From assembly GCA_022419385.1 (NCBI GenBank), contig JAJUBI010000004.1:4569286-4633285 (forward strand): a DNA stretch of 64,000 bases. The letters are read 5' to 3'. The position numbers and the translations under genes were made by a program. This DNA comes from Paraconiothyrium sp. Pb-2020. Its lineage: Eukaryota > Ascomycota > Dothideomycetes > Pleosporales > Didymosphaeriaceae. The notes beneath the pieces were generated by a model, which saw only the letters and a program-made list of their open reading frames with translations, was not told where the DNA came from and did not search any database. Position 1 is the first letter of the stretch; every line of letters begins with the position of its first letter. Below, piece after piece: positions 1 to 12,747 of the stretch.

Positions 1-1143
1 CTATGCTGGAGCTCGAAGATTTCGACTTCGCGCCTTTCCGGGTCAGTTTCGAGCTCTATGTCTCTCGAAAGGTTAAGCAAGAATGACCGCCCCTCGTGTT
101 CCTTATCAGATAACAAACGCTCGTTTTCTGGCGTCGCGAGGAAGTCTTGCACAGTAGGGTGGCCGAGGATCGTCAAGGCGTAACCTATTGCAAGGAAGAT
201 GAAGCGCCAAGGGAGTAAATGCGAGCATATGAAGAGCACGACCGAGGTACAAAGGAGTATAATGTAGATCGTGGAGCTTAGAGACTCGTTTGAGAAGTTG
301 GTGAGTGGTGTAATGAATTGCACGACGGCATCATGGCCTTGGGAGAAGTCTTCCATAATGTTCTGTAGGTCGCGCATGTTACGGAAGAAGTCTTTGGACA
401 GTTCAGGAGCTGGCTTGACAGTCCTAGCTGCCGCCAGCGGTGGCCCACCCAGCGGGTACAAGTCGGTGGGGAGATAGGCCGGTGGAGGTGGATGTCGAGC
501 TAGGAAGGCGGGGACCATGATGAAGAATAGACAGCAGGCGAGGGGTAGGACTGGGGCCAGGGTAGGGTTGACGCACACAAAGGTATATACGAAAAGGAAA
601 GAGAGGGTCTGCGTGGGTTGCCGCCAGGTGAAGAGGCGTATGGCGCGGTTCTGCGCTACGAAGGCCACTCCTATCCGGGCATTGAAGCGGCGGAAGTTGG
701 AGGACATCTGCGGAAGGGAGAAATTGGGGCGGTCGACATATTTTCGTGATCGACGGTCCTTGGTCTGAGGTGTTGCCGCATCGTCGTCGAGGTCTTGGGG
801 GAGCATAGAAGACAGAAGCCTACATGATGGCGTCAGTCATGTGATTGAAAGCTGTCGGGTCCGTCGATTTGGAGTCTTGACACATGGGGAAGTGGGAACC
901 AGGGCAGCAAACCTACATGGTGAACATCTTATCAGAAAATCGATTCGGTGATTCGGGTCGGTCAGAGCCATCACCCAAAGATTGAAGCTTGTCCTTCAGC
1001 TTGCTGGCAGAAAGGTGGTGTCGCGAGTCGCTGCTCGGCGCTCTTGAAGAGGACGGACGGGACTGGTCGTCGGGGCCGGTGATGGCCACAACCGGTATAG
1101 GAGTGTCGCGGTTGACGAACGCGTCTGCCGCTTCGTTGCTCAT
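1..1143 (-). CDS. Pex24p-domain integral peroxisomal membrane protein (Pex28/Pex29-like), 3' end outside window
   Basis: Peroxin of the Pex24p/Pex28/Pex29 family, known to act at the peroxisome/ER membrane in peroxisome number and size control. Exon 1 is 917..1143, starting at MSNEAADAFV; the intron is 820..916; exon 2 runs from 819 past the window start. Joining gives DKMFTMLLSSMLPQDLDDD, the family's conserved N-terminal helix. Then follow FNARIGVAFVAQNRAIRLF, a hydrophobic pair near SFLFVYTFVCVNP and PVLPLACCLFFIMVPAFL, and further membrane segments near STIYIILLCTSVVLFICS and PWRFIFLAIGYALTILG. The visible end, REVEIFELQH, is where the DysF-type region normally begins, so that part is missing only because of the window edge. 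A TTG further upstream is in frame but an ATG is preferred. The choice between Pex28 and Pex29 is not resolved. Confidence 0.85.
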
Positions 1144-2373
1144 CGTGGATGTTCTGCACCGTGATGGGGCTCGTCGAGAGGTCAAGATGGTAGTCGTACC
1201 GAGGTCGATGTTGATGGATGCACCGCCACAGTTCGTGGAGTATACGCAGCTCTAGTCGAGGCTGCAGCTGTTACATGGCCAACTCTAGGCGCGTTCACAT
1301 GGTTGAGCCCGTGCGTGGTTCAGACAGAGTCCATACAATGGCATACACTGTGCCAGTGTTGCGTTTGGGGTTAGTAGCAGAGTGGACATGGGCATGACGG
1401 CATGGCCAGCGTCAGGCAGCGCGAACGGCGCGTGTCCGGCAGGCTTGGGCTTTGATCGGCGGCGGCGGCCCGTCCGTGCCCCCTCGCTTGACGCTTCCCC
1501 TTTTGTTTTTGTCAGGGACCATGGGCAACGGTGCGGGCTGCCCGCGGAATAAACATGGCTTGCATCGCATCGCATCTGTACGCTGAGGAGCCTCACGATG
1601 CTCAGGCTGCCCGCTGGACGTGCAGGGCGTCGACATTGCGGCCGCCTCCACCCTTCAAGTGTACGCTTGGTGGCGCTTGTGACGCTGACAGCGGCCTGCC
1701 ATGCGAGCAACACGGCCGTTGGGTGCGCCGGCTACCAGAAGCCTAGAATTTTACGAGCGTGCACCGGCGCCGTGCCCGCTGCGAGAAGTCCCTGGCGGCG
1801 AGCCTTGCAGGCGTTTGGTCGCACTGCAAGATGCCGTGTGTAGCTGAACCGGCGTCGGCGCGGGGCTGCAAGTCGCAGTCTGCTCCCACTTTGCTCTGGC
1901 AGATTCAGATTCGCTGAGCGCGGTGGTTACCCGGGAGAGAGTGGTTGTTTTGATATTACCACCGCACGGCTATTCGTCGAGTTGCAGAGGCCCGCTGGGT
2001 GGTCTGTGTCGACATATCGCTACCCTACCTGAATCGCCTGCAAGCTACTGCCACCACCATTGAACTCTTTCTTCTCCTATCTATCCGCCTGAACGCGCCC
2101 CTCCCGCCAGCACGCTCGTCTGCTTGATGCAACGATCGTAATCTGCAGGAGGACTTGTAGCGCGGTCTGCCTGCTTCTCCCTCCGTCCGACCTGATCGAT
2201 ATGCCCACGTCCGCATAGTCCTTGCTCCAAGCCCCGAGCTTGGAGAGCAGCAGCTGTCGAGTGCGCAGTACACGCGAGACACACCCGAGAGGAGAGAGCC
2301 CGGACTCGTGAGGTGATCCGGAGCCATCAGTCAGCACGCCAGCTTACCGGGTGTCCGTCTGCGTACATTGACA
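1144..2373. other. Divergent intergenic region between the peroxin and kinase genes
   Basis: About 1.2 kb between two divergently transcribed genes, so it must hold both promoters. It is GC-rich in the middle (around 1430-1850) with CT-rich stretches near 2040-2120. Short open frames on both strands lack family resemblance and splice support. I see no RNA gene or repeat. Confidence 0.5.
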
Positions 2374-5300
2374 ATGGTAGCGCAGCCTCCTTCTCGAACC
2401 AGGATGGAGAGTAGCCTCCCAGTGCTCAGCAGGGCGAGCTCCCCAGAGGAGAGCAACGGCTCGACGGGTGAGTGCTGCACCGAGTGTATATATGGCCGAG
2501 GCGGGGTGTGTGCAAGTGCTAACTCGCATGGTGTTGCAGATGGTCGCGTACGCAAGTTCCAGCGTACCAGCGGGAGCGACAACACACGCCGAAAGTCGAG
2601 TGCGCCCAACGTCACGTCCGCTCCTCGACCGCCGCCCCAAGACCACAGCACAAAGACGAGCTTCCGCGGGCGGCGCCAGTCGGTCCGCGACCACAAAGTG
2701 CCGCTGGGGCCGCGCCCGTACGAGAAACAGAGGTGAGATGGATGCTCGCAATGACACGCCCAGAGTGCGGACAGGACGCTGACATGCAATTGCTTGTGCA
2801 GGGTGGCCAGCGATGCCAGCGCTGTTGGTCCCCAGACCCGCGCCTTCCCCGCCGTGAACGACGCGGCTTCCCGCTTCAGCTTCAGCACCCAGGCGCAACC
2901 AGACGCTCCTGCCGATGCGGGCGAGCGCTTCGACTTCATCCCAGAGGTCACCTTCGACGACTTCGCAAACAGCCTCCAGTACGAGCCCGCCCTGAGCCAC
3001 TTCCCGCAACCGCCCGATTCATCGACGCTCGCTTCTGCACACATGGCACCCCCGTCACAGCACCAGTTCACTTCCTCCACTCTGGGATCGTCTACCCAAC
3101 ACGCCCCCTCACCCTTCACGTCCAGTACTGCCGAGACACGGCCTGCACGCAGCGGCTCGCTAATCCGCCGCTTCAGCCAGTCGAGAAACAAGGGAGGCCC
3201 GTCCAATGCGCCGACGGAACCTTCCTCGATCCCGCCGCCCGCCTCAAACATGGCGATCCGCACGCGTCGCCAGAGCCAATTTACCGCACAGCCACCGCCG
3301 AACCCAGCAGGACGAGCGCCACGGAAGTCTGTAGGGCCGGGAATGCTGCCAACACCGAGCTTGGATATCAGGCAGGAGGTCCCACGGCTGACCAGCCACG
3401 GCGATAATGTGCAGACGCGTATGGGACGCACCTCTTCGTTTGGCCAAGCGAATCGCCGCGGCACCCTTCCACCGGGTCTGAATCTGGGAGCCGATGCCAA
3501 CACCAGAGTTCCTAGTGCAACACGTGCTGCAAAGGCGAAGTCGCTTCATGCCGCCCCGCGTCAGCAGTCAGCCTTACTGAACGCTCCTATGGTGTCCGAT
3601 CCTTCACGGTCGCCCGCGAGGACAACAGCTCGAACTCAAACGCCCTCCTCTTCATCGAGCAAACGGCAGTCAACGATGCACCACGTCAGTGGCTTGGGTG
3701 CGAGAACGATAAGCCCCACAGATACACGAAGGCTGAAGCGTCTTTCCATGAATCCTAACCCACCTGGAGGGCCCGTTAGTCCTCCTACACCTCAAGCCGA
3801 TTTCTCGTTCGATGAGCGGGCGTTCAACCAATCACCTGCTATGATATTCAGAAAGAGCGTTACACCATCATCCGCAAGAGCCACGCCTGACCAAAACCCA
3901 AATCGCAAGTCGTTCGCTTCGGGTATCTCTATATCCTCAAGCTCTAGCCTCAATTCGTTGAGAGTTGGCAACACCTCCCTACAGCCACGCAACCCAGCTT
4001 TGGCTGGGTCTCGACTGCCCACTCCAAAACCCAGAAATGTTCACAGTTCGGCTGGCGCAGAGGAAGAGGAGGAGGTGCCACCGGTACCCGCCATTCCTAA
4101 AGCTTACGAATCTCCCAAGGATCCAGAAAACAAGAGTTTCTCTTTTTCAGCGTCACACTTAAAGGCGAGTGCTGCGCTTAGACCGTCTCCGGAACGCACA
4201 ACGTCTGATGATATGGCTTCGATTTCATCACTTAACCCCCAAACCAGAGATACCGAATCCGCAAAGGGCGATGCCGCGAAGAAGGAAAAGGCAACGATTA
4301 GGCATAGAAGAGGATTGACCGTTGGTGCTGGATCCGATGCTGAGAAGAGCCCATCTATCCAGAACAACAAGAAAAACTTACAACCCATACGACTTCCTCC
4401 GCTGAATCTACTTCCCCTCGGCACCCCGTTCAACAATAGGATTTCATCGTTCCCGGCGCCATCCGCAGAGCTAGATGATCGTAATACGACGCCACCTCCC
4501 AAGCGGGCCGCCAACAAAACACCGAGCACGCCGATGACTGCCTCCAAAGCCAGCTTCTTCTCCCGAAATAATAACGTGCACCAGTATGATGGTGGCAAGC
4601 ATCTTCGTAGCAGCAGCTCCGCGTTCAATCTGAAGTCTGCCGATACCTCATTACACGGGACCTTAGCTATGCCTATCCCAACCTTGAACCCTCATCGTCA
4701 AGTGAATACGCCCTTTTCTTCGAATTCCCTGCCGAAGAATAGTGGCGACTACGCACTTTTGTACTCGAGACCATCCGGCGAGTACAAACTCAGCGATACA
4801 GATGCAGAAATGCAGAACATGAAGGTGCAAGGTCCTCGTGCCGCTCACAAAGACACAGATTCCGCAAAGACATCAACCTCAACAGAGCCGGAGACCCCTT
4901 CCTCTGGGTCGTCGTTGAGACGCAAGCTCAGCTTGAGCGGCTGGCGTCGTGCTTCCTCGAAAGCTGCCACTCACAATGCTCGTACTAATCAAACCCGGAA
5001 TGCGCCTCAAAAGAGCCAAGAAACAGGACCCCAGCCTCCGAAGCATGGCGATATGCCCCCTCCCAAGCTTCCTGCTTCAGCAACTTGGAGCGGGGCAGTT
5101 GCCGCGAGCCCTACACCTGCCACACGTACTCGACCTTCATTAGACTTTGGCCGCCGCAAGACCTCTGCATCTACGGCCACGGCAGTCGCCAGCGATACCG
5201 AAGCTGAGAAGAATCGCAAAGCGAACGGCGGCTTAGGCATCCGCGCCGCGTCCGGATACTCAGAGCAACCAAACGGACAGGCTGCACCAAAGTCTAGCTC

Positions 5301-7038
5301 TTCTATCCTAACACCTATGCAAAGGATGCTTGGATCGAAGAGTTCCACCAACATGCTGAAGGCCCGCAATCTGGACACGAATCTGGATCGAGATGATCTG
5401 GTCGCTGATGAAGAAATGAAGAAACTTGCTTCCAAACGCAAAGACTTCGAGCATGCCGCTCGCGACGTTGATGAGCTTCGGAAGAGAGCACGCCCTCAAG
5501 AACGTGTCACTGCAGCGCAAGCCCTGCAGATGGTGAGCCTCAACATCTTCGAACGTGGCGAGATTATCGACTACAAAGAGATCTATTTCTGTGGCACTAA
5601 GAGCGCAAAGAAACATGTAGGCGATTTGAACGCTACTACCGCAAACTTCGGGTACGATGACGATCGGGGCGACTACAACATCGTTTTCGGAGACCATCTA
5701 GCTTATCGCTACGAGGTGGTAGATCTGCTCGGTAAAGGCAGCTTTGGCCAAGTTGTACGTTGCGTTGATCACAAAACTGGTGCGCTTGTTGCAATCAAAA
5801 TCATCCGCAACAAGAAACGCTTCCATCAGCAAGCATTGGTGGAGGTCAACATTCTGCAAAAGTTGCGCGAATGGGTAAGCCTCACATCCCGAAGTCTGTT
5901 GTGTATGCATCGCTGACAACCTATACAGGACCCAGACAATAAGCACAGCATGATCAACTTCACCCAAAGCTTCTACTTTCGTGGTCATCTCTGCATTTCG
6001 ACCGAGCTTCTGGGCATGAATCTGTACGAGTTCATCAAGGCTCACGAGTTCAAGGGGTTCTCGCTCCGTCTCATCCGACGATTCTGCAAGCAGATGCTCA
6101 GCTCGCTGGTGATGCTGAAGAGCAAGCGAGTGATACACTGCGATCTGAAACCAGAGAACATTTTACTCGCACACCCGCTTCATTCAGAGATTAAGGTCAT
6201 CGACTTTGGCTCCAGCTGCTTCGAGAACGAGAAGGTTTATACGTACATCCAATCGCGGTTCTACCGGTCGCCCGAAGTCATTCTGGGCATGAGCTACGGC
6301 CTGCCAATCGACATGTGGAGCTTAGGCTGTATCCTAGCCGAGCTTCTTACAGGGTACCCCATCTTCCCTGGCGAGAACGAGCAGGAGCAACTTGCCTGCA
6401 TCATGGAGATCTTTGGACCTCCAGAAAAGCATTTAATCGAGAAGAGCAGCAGGAAGAAGCTCTTCTTCGACTCAATGGGCAAGCCGCGCGTCACAGTCTC
6501 TACCAAAGGCCGCCGACGCAGGCCAAGCTCAAAAACATTACAACAAGCGCTCAAATGCGACGATGAGGCTTTCCTTGACTTCATCGCGCGATGCCTCCGA
6601 TGGGATCCAGACCGGCGCATGAAGCCAGACGAAGCGATGCTTCATGAGTTCGTTACAGGCGTGAAGCGAGTTGCTCGGCCACGACAACCTACCAACGGAG
6701 CTGCAAACGTGTCATCACCGATCAAGCGGGTAGCTCCATCTCAAACGCCATCATCACGCGTACGACCTCTGCCGGAGCCGCCAGCTACGAGCTTCAAGAA
6801 TGGCACCGCCGTAGCGTCTGATCGACAGGTATCAGGCAGCTCACCCGTTAAGAGCGGGCCGAGCGGGCCCAGACGGCAATCGACTGTTCCACCAGCAGGA
6901 GTAGAGATCAAGAGAACCGTCAATGGAGCGCCGGCACCTGCCACAAGCAGTCTCCCTCGGGTTGCCCAACGAAACGTGTCGGGCAAGTCTGATCTCGCTT
7001 CTGCCGCCGCGGTAGCAAGTTTGAAATCCTCTCGGTGA
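2374..7038 (+). CDS. pom1: DYRK-family protein kinase, Pom1-like
   Basis: Dual-specificity tyrosine-phosphorylation-regulated kinase; the fission-yeast relative Pom1 controls polarity and mitotic entry. Exons are 2374..2467, 2540..2732, 2802..5874 and 5929..7038, in consistent phase, giving 1489 residues. The first intron has a perfect CTAAC branch site and is 72 nt without a stop. Residues 1 to about 1000 are Ser/Thr/Pro-rich and low complexity, as in Pom1 homologues. The DYRK-homology box (about 990-1065) precedes the kinase domain (about 1066-1360). Visible motifs are LGKGSFGQVV, AIKIIRNKKRF (catalytic Lys), HCDLKPENILL (catalytic Asp about 1192), IDFGSSC, and the YTYIQSRFYRSPE activation loop whose YxY is the DYRK autophosphorylation site. 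A basic Ser/Pro tail follows. Family assignment is firm; the orthologue name is inferred from architecture. Confidence 0.93.
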
Positions 7039-8537
7039 AGTATCAGCGACATAACGAAAACGACTGCATTTATTTAGGAGTGGGATATCATGAGGGATCG
7101 TGGGGTGAATTTCGTAATCAATACTATTCTTGGGGGTCGGTTTGTTTGCATCACATCAAGTTCGTTTTTACGCACGACGCTTATACCCCGAAAACGTACG
7201 TACTTTTTCTGCCAAGCGCGCTCGATGACTGCAGCACAGGCATTGGATAGTTGGAAGGATGGATGCATGGAGGGAACCTAGGGCGGGCATGCTGTGCTGT
7301 TCAATATCTTTGTGTGGCGTGCATGTCGACGCGCGTTATTAGACATCAACACTACGTTTTTGTACCTTAATGAAGGATGGAAGCTATCCTCTTTTTCGTT
7401 TGCAGAGCACAGTAGCAGAAGGAGATTTTAGCCAAAAGAGGGCGGTAGGTAGCTTTCAAGCTGCTTGGAATGGCCGAGGTAGTGGATGATCTATAACGGA
7501 TGGTTCGTTCGCCTAATTCACATGTACCCTGCCGAGGTCATTCACGGTAGTGTAGGGTACTACATGCGAGGAACGATTAAAGTGAGCGAGTTGTCAAGCT
7601 GATATTTCCCGAGATATACGATGCCAGGCTGCTTAAAGTATTCAGCTGTTACTTTCACTGATTGGTGTAACTACAAGAGACAAGCGATGTCGGAGGCGAG
7701 GCTGGACCCTGAGATGATACATGTGAGCCTGGCGTGGCGCACGAGCCCGTGTTCGAGAAGTTTTGCTTTCCGGCGGAACCCCGCCGTGACCATTATGGTA
7801 CCATGTTTATTCTTGTGTGGGGAGATGCCGAGACGGGAGGGCAAGGCAAGTGTATTTCGCCAACTAATGATTTGACTAACGCCGCACCCAAACCGCTAAT
7901 GGCACACGCAAAATAAAACCTTCTCGCGATCGATTAGGATGCCGCCGGCTGGCCTGGCGTCCGTGGAGGGTACTCATTCATGGCCCGTTGAAACCGTAGA
8001 CACCGCCGCCGGGCTGGGACAGTGGAGACGGCCGCGGATAGGAGGAGGCAGGCTATGATGAATTATTCAGCCCGACATGTCCATTCGTAGTTTGTAATCC
8101 CTGGTCATTCGACTTTGCACGTCTCTACTAGGCTGCCTGCTTGAAAGGCGTCCGAGCCTGCCGCAACAAGCCCGCCAGAAGTCCTTCAAGTCTCCTCCCC
8201 ACCGACACGCTACACCTTTCGTATCCTTTTGCCCGCCAACACTGTTGAGCAACAGCCTATCCCTGGACTTTAGATCCTAATAACTCCGATCCGATTACCG
8301 CTGCTTTAAGTCACCATTCCAGCGCAACGCCGGTGGCGCAAAACTTTCGGCTTTATCTGCTAAAGTACTCTCTCTAATAATTCAATTTCTATCACGCGAC
8401 ACCGACATAAGCACCTTGCTCGATCACTTTGCTAGTTTATCCCGCGCGCCCGGGGCAGCTGCAGCACTTGCGCCTGCCTGGCGTCGATATTAAAATATAC
8501 CGCAAGTGGCACACGTCCTCATTACCTTCACAACAAG
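7039..8537. other. Intergenic region
   Basis: 1.5 kb between the kinase stop and the dioxygenase start, both on the plus strand. It should hold the kinase 3' UTR and the dioxygenase promoter. The open frames at 7621-7916 and 8067-8252 show no domain, splice signals or coding-like pattern. No repeat or RNA gene was seen. Confidence 0.4.
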
Positions 8538-10103
8538 ATGATTCCTTCACTTCCGCGCCTAGAGGACTACGACGTCTCGCCACAGAATGGCTTCTTGCCT
8601 TCGGAAGTACCTTTGGAAATACTACCCGATGCGTACTACCAACCTTGGGAAACAATTGCCCGCAGCTTCCAAAGCCTCATCCTCGCGAAACGCCTTCGCC
8701 GAATAATCGACACGCTGCCCGTTCTCTCCACCGAATTCCTCCTCACCGAGGCAGAATGGCGGAGAGCATATTCGATTCTTGGGTTCATGGCTCACGCCTA
8801 TGTCTGGGGCGGCGACCGGCCCGCCGACGTAAGCCCTGACTATTCGCCATCGGTATGCGAACCCTTCACACTAACGTATCGCAGATCATTCCGCCATCCG
8901 TGTCGATCCCGTTCCTGCAGACATGCAAACACCTTGAACTACCACCAGTCGCTACATATGCCGGTGTTTGCCTATGGAACTGGCGACCTCTTTTCGATGA
9001 CGAATCAATTGATTCACTCGACAACCTCGCGACGCACATGACCTTCACAGGCTCGCTGGACGAGTCATGGTTCTACTTGGTCTCTGTAGCTATCGAAGCT
9101 CGCGCTGGTCCGACCATTCCGTTGATGATCCAAGCCATCGGCGCAGCGAGGCGAGGCGAAAGCAAGCAGGTGGTAGAATGCCTACGTGCTTTCGCAGAGA
9201 GGATAGATGAGATCGGCGGCCTCCTCGAGAGGATGTACGAGAGCTGCGATCCTCACGTGTTCTACCACCGCATTCGTCCCTTCCTCGCAGGCAGCAAGAA
9301 CATGGCTGACGCTGGTTTGCCCAACGGAGTCATGTTTGACGATGGCACGGGAGAGCAGCCGTATGTTCAATTTGCTGGTGGCAGCAATGCTCAAAGCTCT
9401 ATTCTACAATTCTTTGATATCGTTCTTGGTGTCGAGCACCGCCAACCCGGCGAAAAGAAATCAAACAGCCCAGCACCACCGGGGGCTCCAGCTCACGGCT
9501 TTCTCTTGGAGATGCGGAAGTACATGCCAGGACCTCACCGTCGCTTTCTGGAGCATGTTGAGCGCGTAGCTAACATCCGTGAGTATGTCACGAGCCGCCG
9601 ACATGATCGCGCACTGGTGACCGCTTACGATGCGTGCCTCGCGATGCTGCGGACGCTCCGTGACAAACATATCCAGATCGTTTCGCGCTACATTATCATC
9701 AAGTCAAGAGAGTCAAGGTCAGACTCACGATCTCTTTCGCCCAAAGAAGCCTCGGCCCAGCGGCTGAACCTTGCGAATACCATACGAGGGGGCAACAGCA
9801 AGAAGCTTCGCGGAACCGGTGGTACCGCCTTGATCCCATTCTTGAAGCAAGCTCGTGACGAAACGGGTGAGCCTGCGATTGACGCATGGGCCCGACGGTT
9901 ACTCAACAACGGGCCGGGTGGTATCGTCATGCAAGATGGCGTAGCCATGCTAGGGAAGATGAACGAAAATTTTACTGGGGAAGTCGAGATTGTTGGCCTA
10001 GCGGGAAGCTGGAGTGTGGACGATAGTGAGGGTGGTGTAAGTTTCCTTCGCATCCCAGATGCTGCGTTCACGTACTGATGAGAGACAGATATGCCACTGG
10101 TAA
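8538..10103 (+). CDS. Indoleamine 2,3-dioxygenase
   Basis: Heme enzyme that oxidises L-tryptophan to N-formylkynurenine, the first step of the kynurenine route to NAD (Bna2 in yeast). Exons are 8538..8828, 8885..10036 and probably 10089..10103. The product is about 485 residues, beginning MIPSLPRLEDYDVSP. Family motifs are SIPFLQTCKHLELPPV, LDESWFYLVSVAIEA (distal heme pocket), GGSNAQSSILQFFDIVLGV, LLEMRKYMPGPHRRFL, and RDKHIQIVSRYII carrying the proximal heme-ligand His. GTGGTALIPFLKQARDET follows. The last intron (10037..10088, GTAAGT to CAG) would replace a 12-residue read-through tail with ICHW. The catalytic part is unaffected either way. A poorly conserved insertion rich in Ser and Arg lies between the proximal His and GTGGT. 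Confidence 0.93.
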
Positions 10104-10659
10104 TCCTCGGCAGCGGACCACCCGTGGGTAAATATCCCGCAAATCCTTGCTTCGCTGTGTAAATAGCGAGGCATCATCTGTATATATATGCGGACATCTT
10201 CGCTCAACAGTCATTCTGGGAGTTTAGTAGTCCCACGACATCTGTTCCAGATACCCCACCAGACCACTAGAGTATGGTGAAAGCTTGCGTGATCGCATAA
10301 GGACTGTGCGTTCAGGGAAGTTAGACACATTGCATCATAGCACATAATGAATGGGTTGCTCTGTTTGCCTGCATCATGTCTCCTGACTAAAAGTGCTTCA
10401 AGAAGGGTCCAGACTGTCGCGTCTACTGCGCCTCGTGCATCGTTCAGCCCCGCCATGGGCCAAGAATTCGACGCGGGAGCAGAGCGCGTCTGACGCCATG
10501 ACGTCACCGTTCACATGTTGCAGCCCGAGAACTCGCAGGCATCCAGCAAACAATGCGCATATAACCTTGGGTTCGCGTCCAACCATCCGAGCTCCGCATC
10601 AGAATACGCACAACCCAAATCACAACTTTAATACACTCAAATCTCGAAAATCAACCAAC
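10104..10659. other. Intergenic region and promoter of the CsbD-like gene
   Basis: About 550 bp. A TATA-like GCATATAACC lies near 10557, about 100 bp before the next start codon, followed by an A/C-rich leader. No other gene seen. Confidence 0.4.
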
Positions 10660-11432
10660 ATGTCCGGAAACAACAAAGATCAGACCTCTACCCTCCAGAG
10701 CGTGGTCGACCAGGCCAGCGCAGCCATCTCCTCTGGGATTGCGTCCTTAACCGGCAATCCCTCCGACCAGGTACGTTAGCCTCCGCTCCCTCTCATCTTT
10801 CACATCCGCACACCCACAATGCGATGAGCGAGCGCACAAATAGCAAGAGTCGCACGCTCTTCAGCATCCTCGCGCGCCTATGTGACTGGTCGCTCATGCT
10901 GCTCGGGCCTGTGCGCGCTCGCTATGTACACCACACACGCAATGTTTAGATATGAACTGAATGCTAACAAACCTCACAGCGCGAAGCAGATACCAAGCGC
11001 GCCACCGCCGACGCCGAGCACGACCTCTCTCACACCGCTGTCAAAGCCGGCCCCTTCACCGCCAACGCCTCGGGCGGCGTCGCAAAAGACGACCCCAACC
11101 GCTCGGCTGGCTCTTGGAACCAGACCATGGGCTCAGCAAAGGAAGCTGTCGGCAACCTTGTTGGCGCAGAGGGCTTGCGTCAGGAGGGCATCCGCCAGAA
11201 CGAGGAGGGCAAGGGGCAGGAGGCCGAAGGCCAGGTCAAGGATTTGGGCAAGGGCCTTCATGACCGCGTTGGCGGAACAATTGGTGGTGCGGTCGCGGGT
11301 TTGACGGGTAACGAAGCGCAGCGGACCGAGGCGCAGAGGCAGCATGACGAGGGGAAGGCGAGGCAGAGGGGCGTGGAGGCGGATTTGCAGAAGCAGGCGG
11401 AGCAGGAGCAGGCGAAGCGAAACGAGATTTGA
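10660..11432 (+). CDS. CsbD-like stress-response protein (mismatch/cruciform DNA-recognition protein family)
   Basis: Small hydrophilic protein of 187 residues. Fungal relatives are annotated as mismatched base-pair and cruciform DNA recognition proteins and carry a CsbD-like fold; function in filamentous fungi is uncertain and usually linked to stress. Exon 1 is 10660..10770 (MSGNNKDQTSTLQSV to NPSDQ) and exon 2 is 10980..11432. The 209-nt intron ends GCTAACAAACCTCACAG, a textbook branch site and acceptor. Hallmarks are DDPNRSAGSWNQTMGSAKE, GNLVGAEGLRQEGIRQNEEG, GGAVAGLTGN and GKARQRGVEADLQKQAE. Gly, Gln, Glu and Ala dominate, with no membrane segment or signal peptide. The long first intron is unusual beside the roughly 50-nt introns of its neighbours. 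Confidence 0.87.
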
Positions 11433-12455
11433 GGGGAAGACCTTGGCGAGGGAGTATACGTATAGGGTTCTGGGGTGAAGGGAGCGCTGGATAGCGGTTA
11501 TGGACGGGTCATGGACGATATACCCTTTTCTTAGGTTATGGGTTTGAATTGGATTCTTGGATGAATGATTTCCCCCAAAATCTTGATCTTGCCTGAAATG
11601 CACATGTGAGAGAATATGCTTTTGGACCATCAGAAGCTTCACCAGGATGCTAGTGGGCATGATCACCTTTGTTCATCGAGAATGTACATTCTGCGACCGT
11701 AGCTGTATGTTGAGTAGCAGGACGGATCGTCTCAATGCTCCAAGGAGGCGTTCATGTCCTCGTAGAATGCGTTCTACTGCATACTGTGCCAAAAATGAGA
11801 ATCTACAGCAGGCACAGGGAGACTCGGAACATTGATAGCCTTTATTGTGAAACTGTCCGCAGCTACCCTGCATCCGCTGTTGTATACGCTCCCACCAATG
11901 CACCGCAGCCCACGGCACCACGGAATCCTCGGTCTCCACCGAACGACGGTCTCCACCCTCTAATTTTGCTTTTGCCTTGTCCCCAGCCATCGCAGATTCG
12001 TACCAACGATGATGTAGGGTCAGGCGCAATGACGTGGCTGTGCGAGCCTCCGTTCCAAGTGTGGCGCCCCGCAACCAAGGACCAACCAACAACAGTCACG
12101 CGTAGCACCATCGTCACCACACATTACGCATCAGCCCGGCTACAAGATTAGCCAATCTCAAAATCTTGGTCAAACTCAATGACAGCCAAGATTCTCCACG
12201 TTGTGGCGCGGACAAGGATCGGCTGTGGCGGCAGACGAGCGCCCTATTGGCGCAGCGCCAGAAAGCAGCGAGGTTGGAAGCGCTACGTCATCGGGCCATC
12301 AGCGCAAACGGCAGGAACGTTAATAAATACCATCCGCGCTTCCGGGAGTGCACGCTGCAACACCGCCCTTCGAACTCACCTGCGACCTAGACATTGTCTC
12401 ACTCTACACCGCACTTCCTCACCCGAAACGCCAAAGTTAGAACACTACCGCCATC
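11433..12455. other. Intergenic region
   Basis: About 1 kb between two plus-strand genes. It contains C-rich runs near 11890-12120. Overlapping short open frames on both strands (for example 11673-12151) show no family resemblance. No RNA gene or repeat seen. Confidence 0.4.
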
Positions 12456-12747
12456 ATGCCTTTCACCGCAAGGTTAGTTTTACGGAGGACGGCGGAGAAG
12501 GAATGCGGGCACGTTTGCTAACCACCGCACAGCGACATCATCAAGATCATCTTGGCCATCTTCCTCCCGCCGCTGGGCGTCTTCCTCGAGCGCGGCTGCA
12601 ACGCCGACTTCTTCATCAACATCCTGCTGACCATCCTCGGCTACATTCCCGTACGTTGCACACCTCTCAAATCCACCCGTTCTCCCGCGGTTTACTAACA
12701 CGTCCCAGGGCATCATCCACGCGCTGTACATTATCCTAAAGTTCTAG
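12456..12747 (+). CDS. Pmp3-family plasma membrane proteolipid
   Basis: UPF0057/Pmp3 proteolipid, a tiny two-pass plasma-membrane protein that in yeast affects membrane potential and cation tolerance. Three exons: 12456..12472 (17 nt), 12533..12650 and 12709..12747, giving 57 residues. Both introns (60 and 58 nt) have GT-AG ends and CTAAC branch sites (TTGCTAACCACCGCACAG; TTTACTAACACGTCCCAG). The product starts MPFTASDIIKIILAIFLPP, continues with the signature GVFLERGCNADFFINILLT, and ends PGIIHALYIILKF. It has the family's usual length (50-60 aa) and two hydrophobic helices. No single exon is long enough to stand out as an open frame, so it is easily missed. Confidence 0.96.

Noticed and set aside
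1050..1143. Similarity of AITGPDDQ in the peroxin N-terminus to SITGPQDD in the hydrolase-ankyrin-CorA protein
   Set aside because: Both are short disordered N-termini; a six-residue match is not evidence of shared ancestry.
2331..3503. 390-codon open frame on the minus strand over the kinase N-terminal region
   Set aside because: It is the antisense shadow of the GC-rich, Ser/Pro-coding kinase exons. No domain, and it conflicts with well-supported plus-strand exons and introns.
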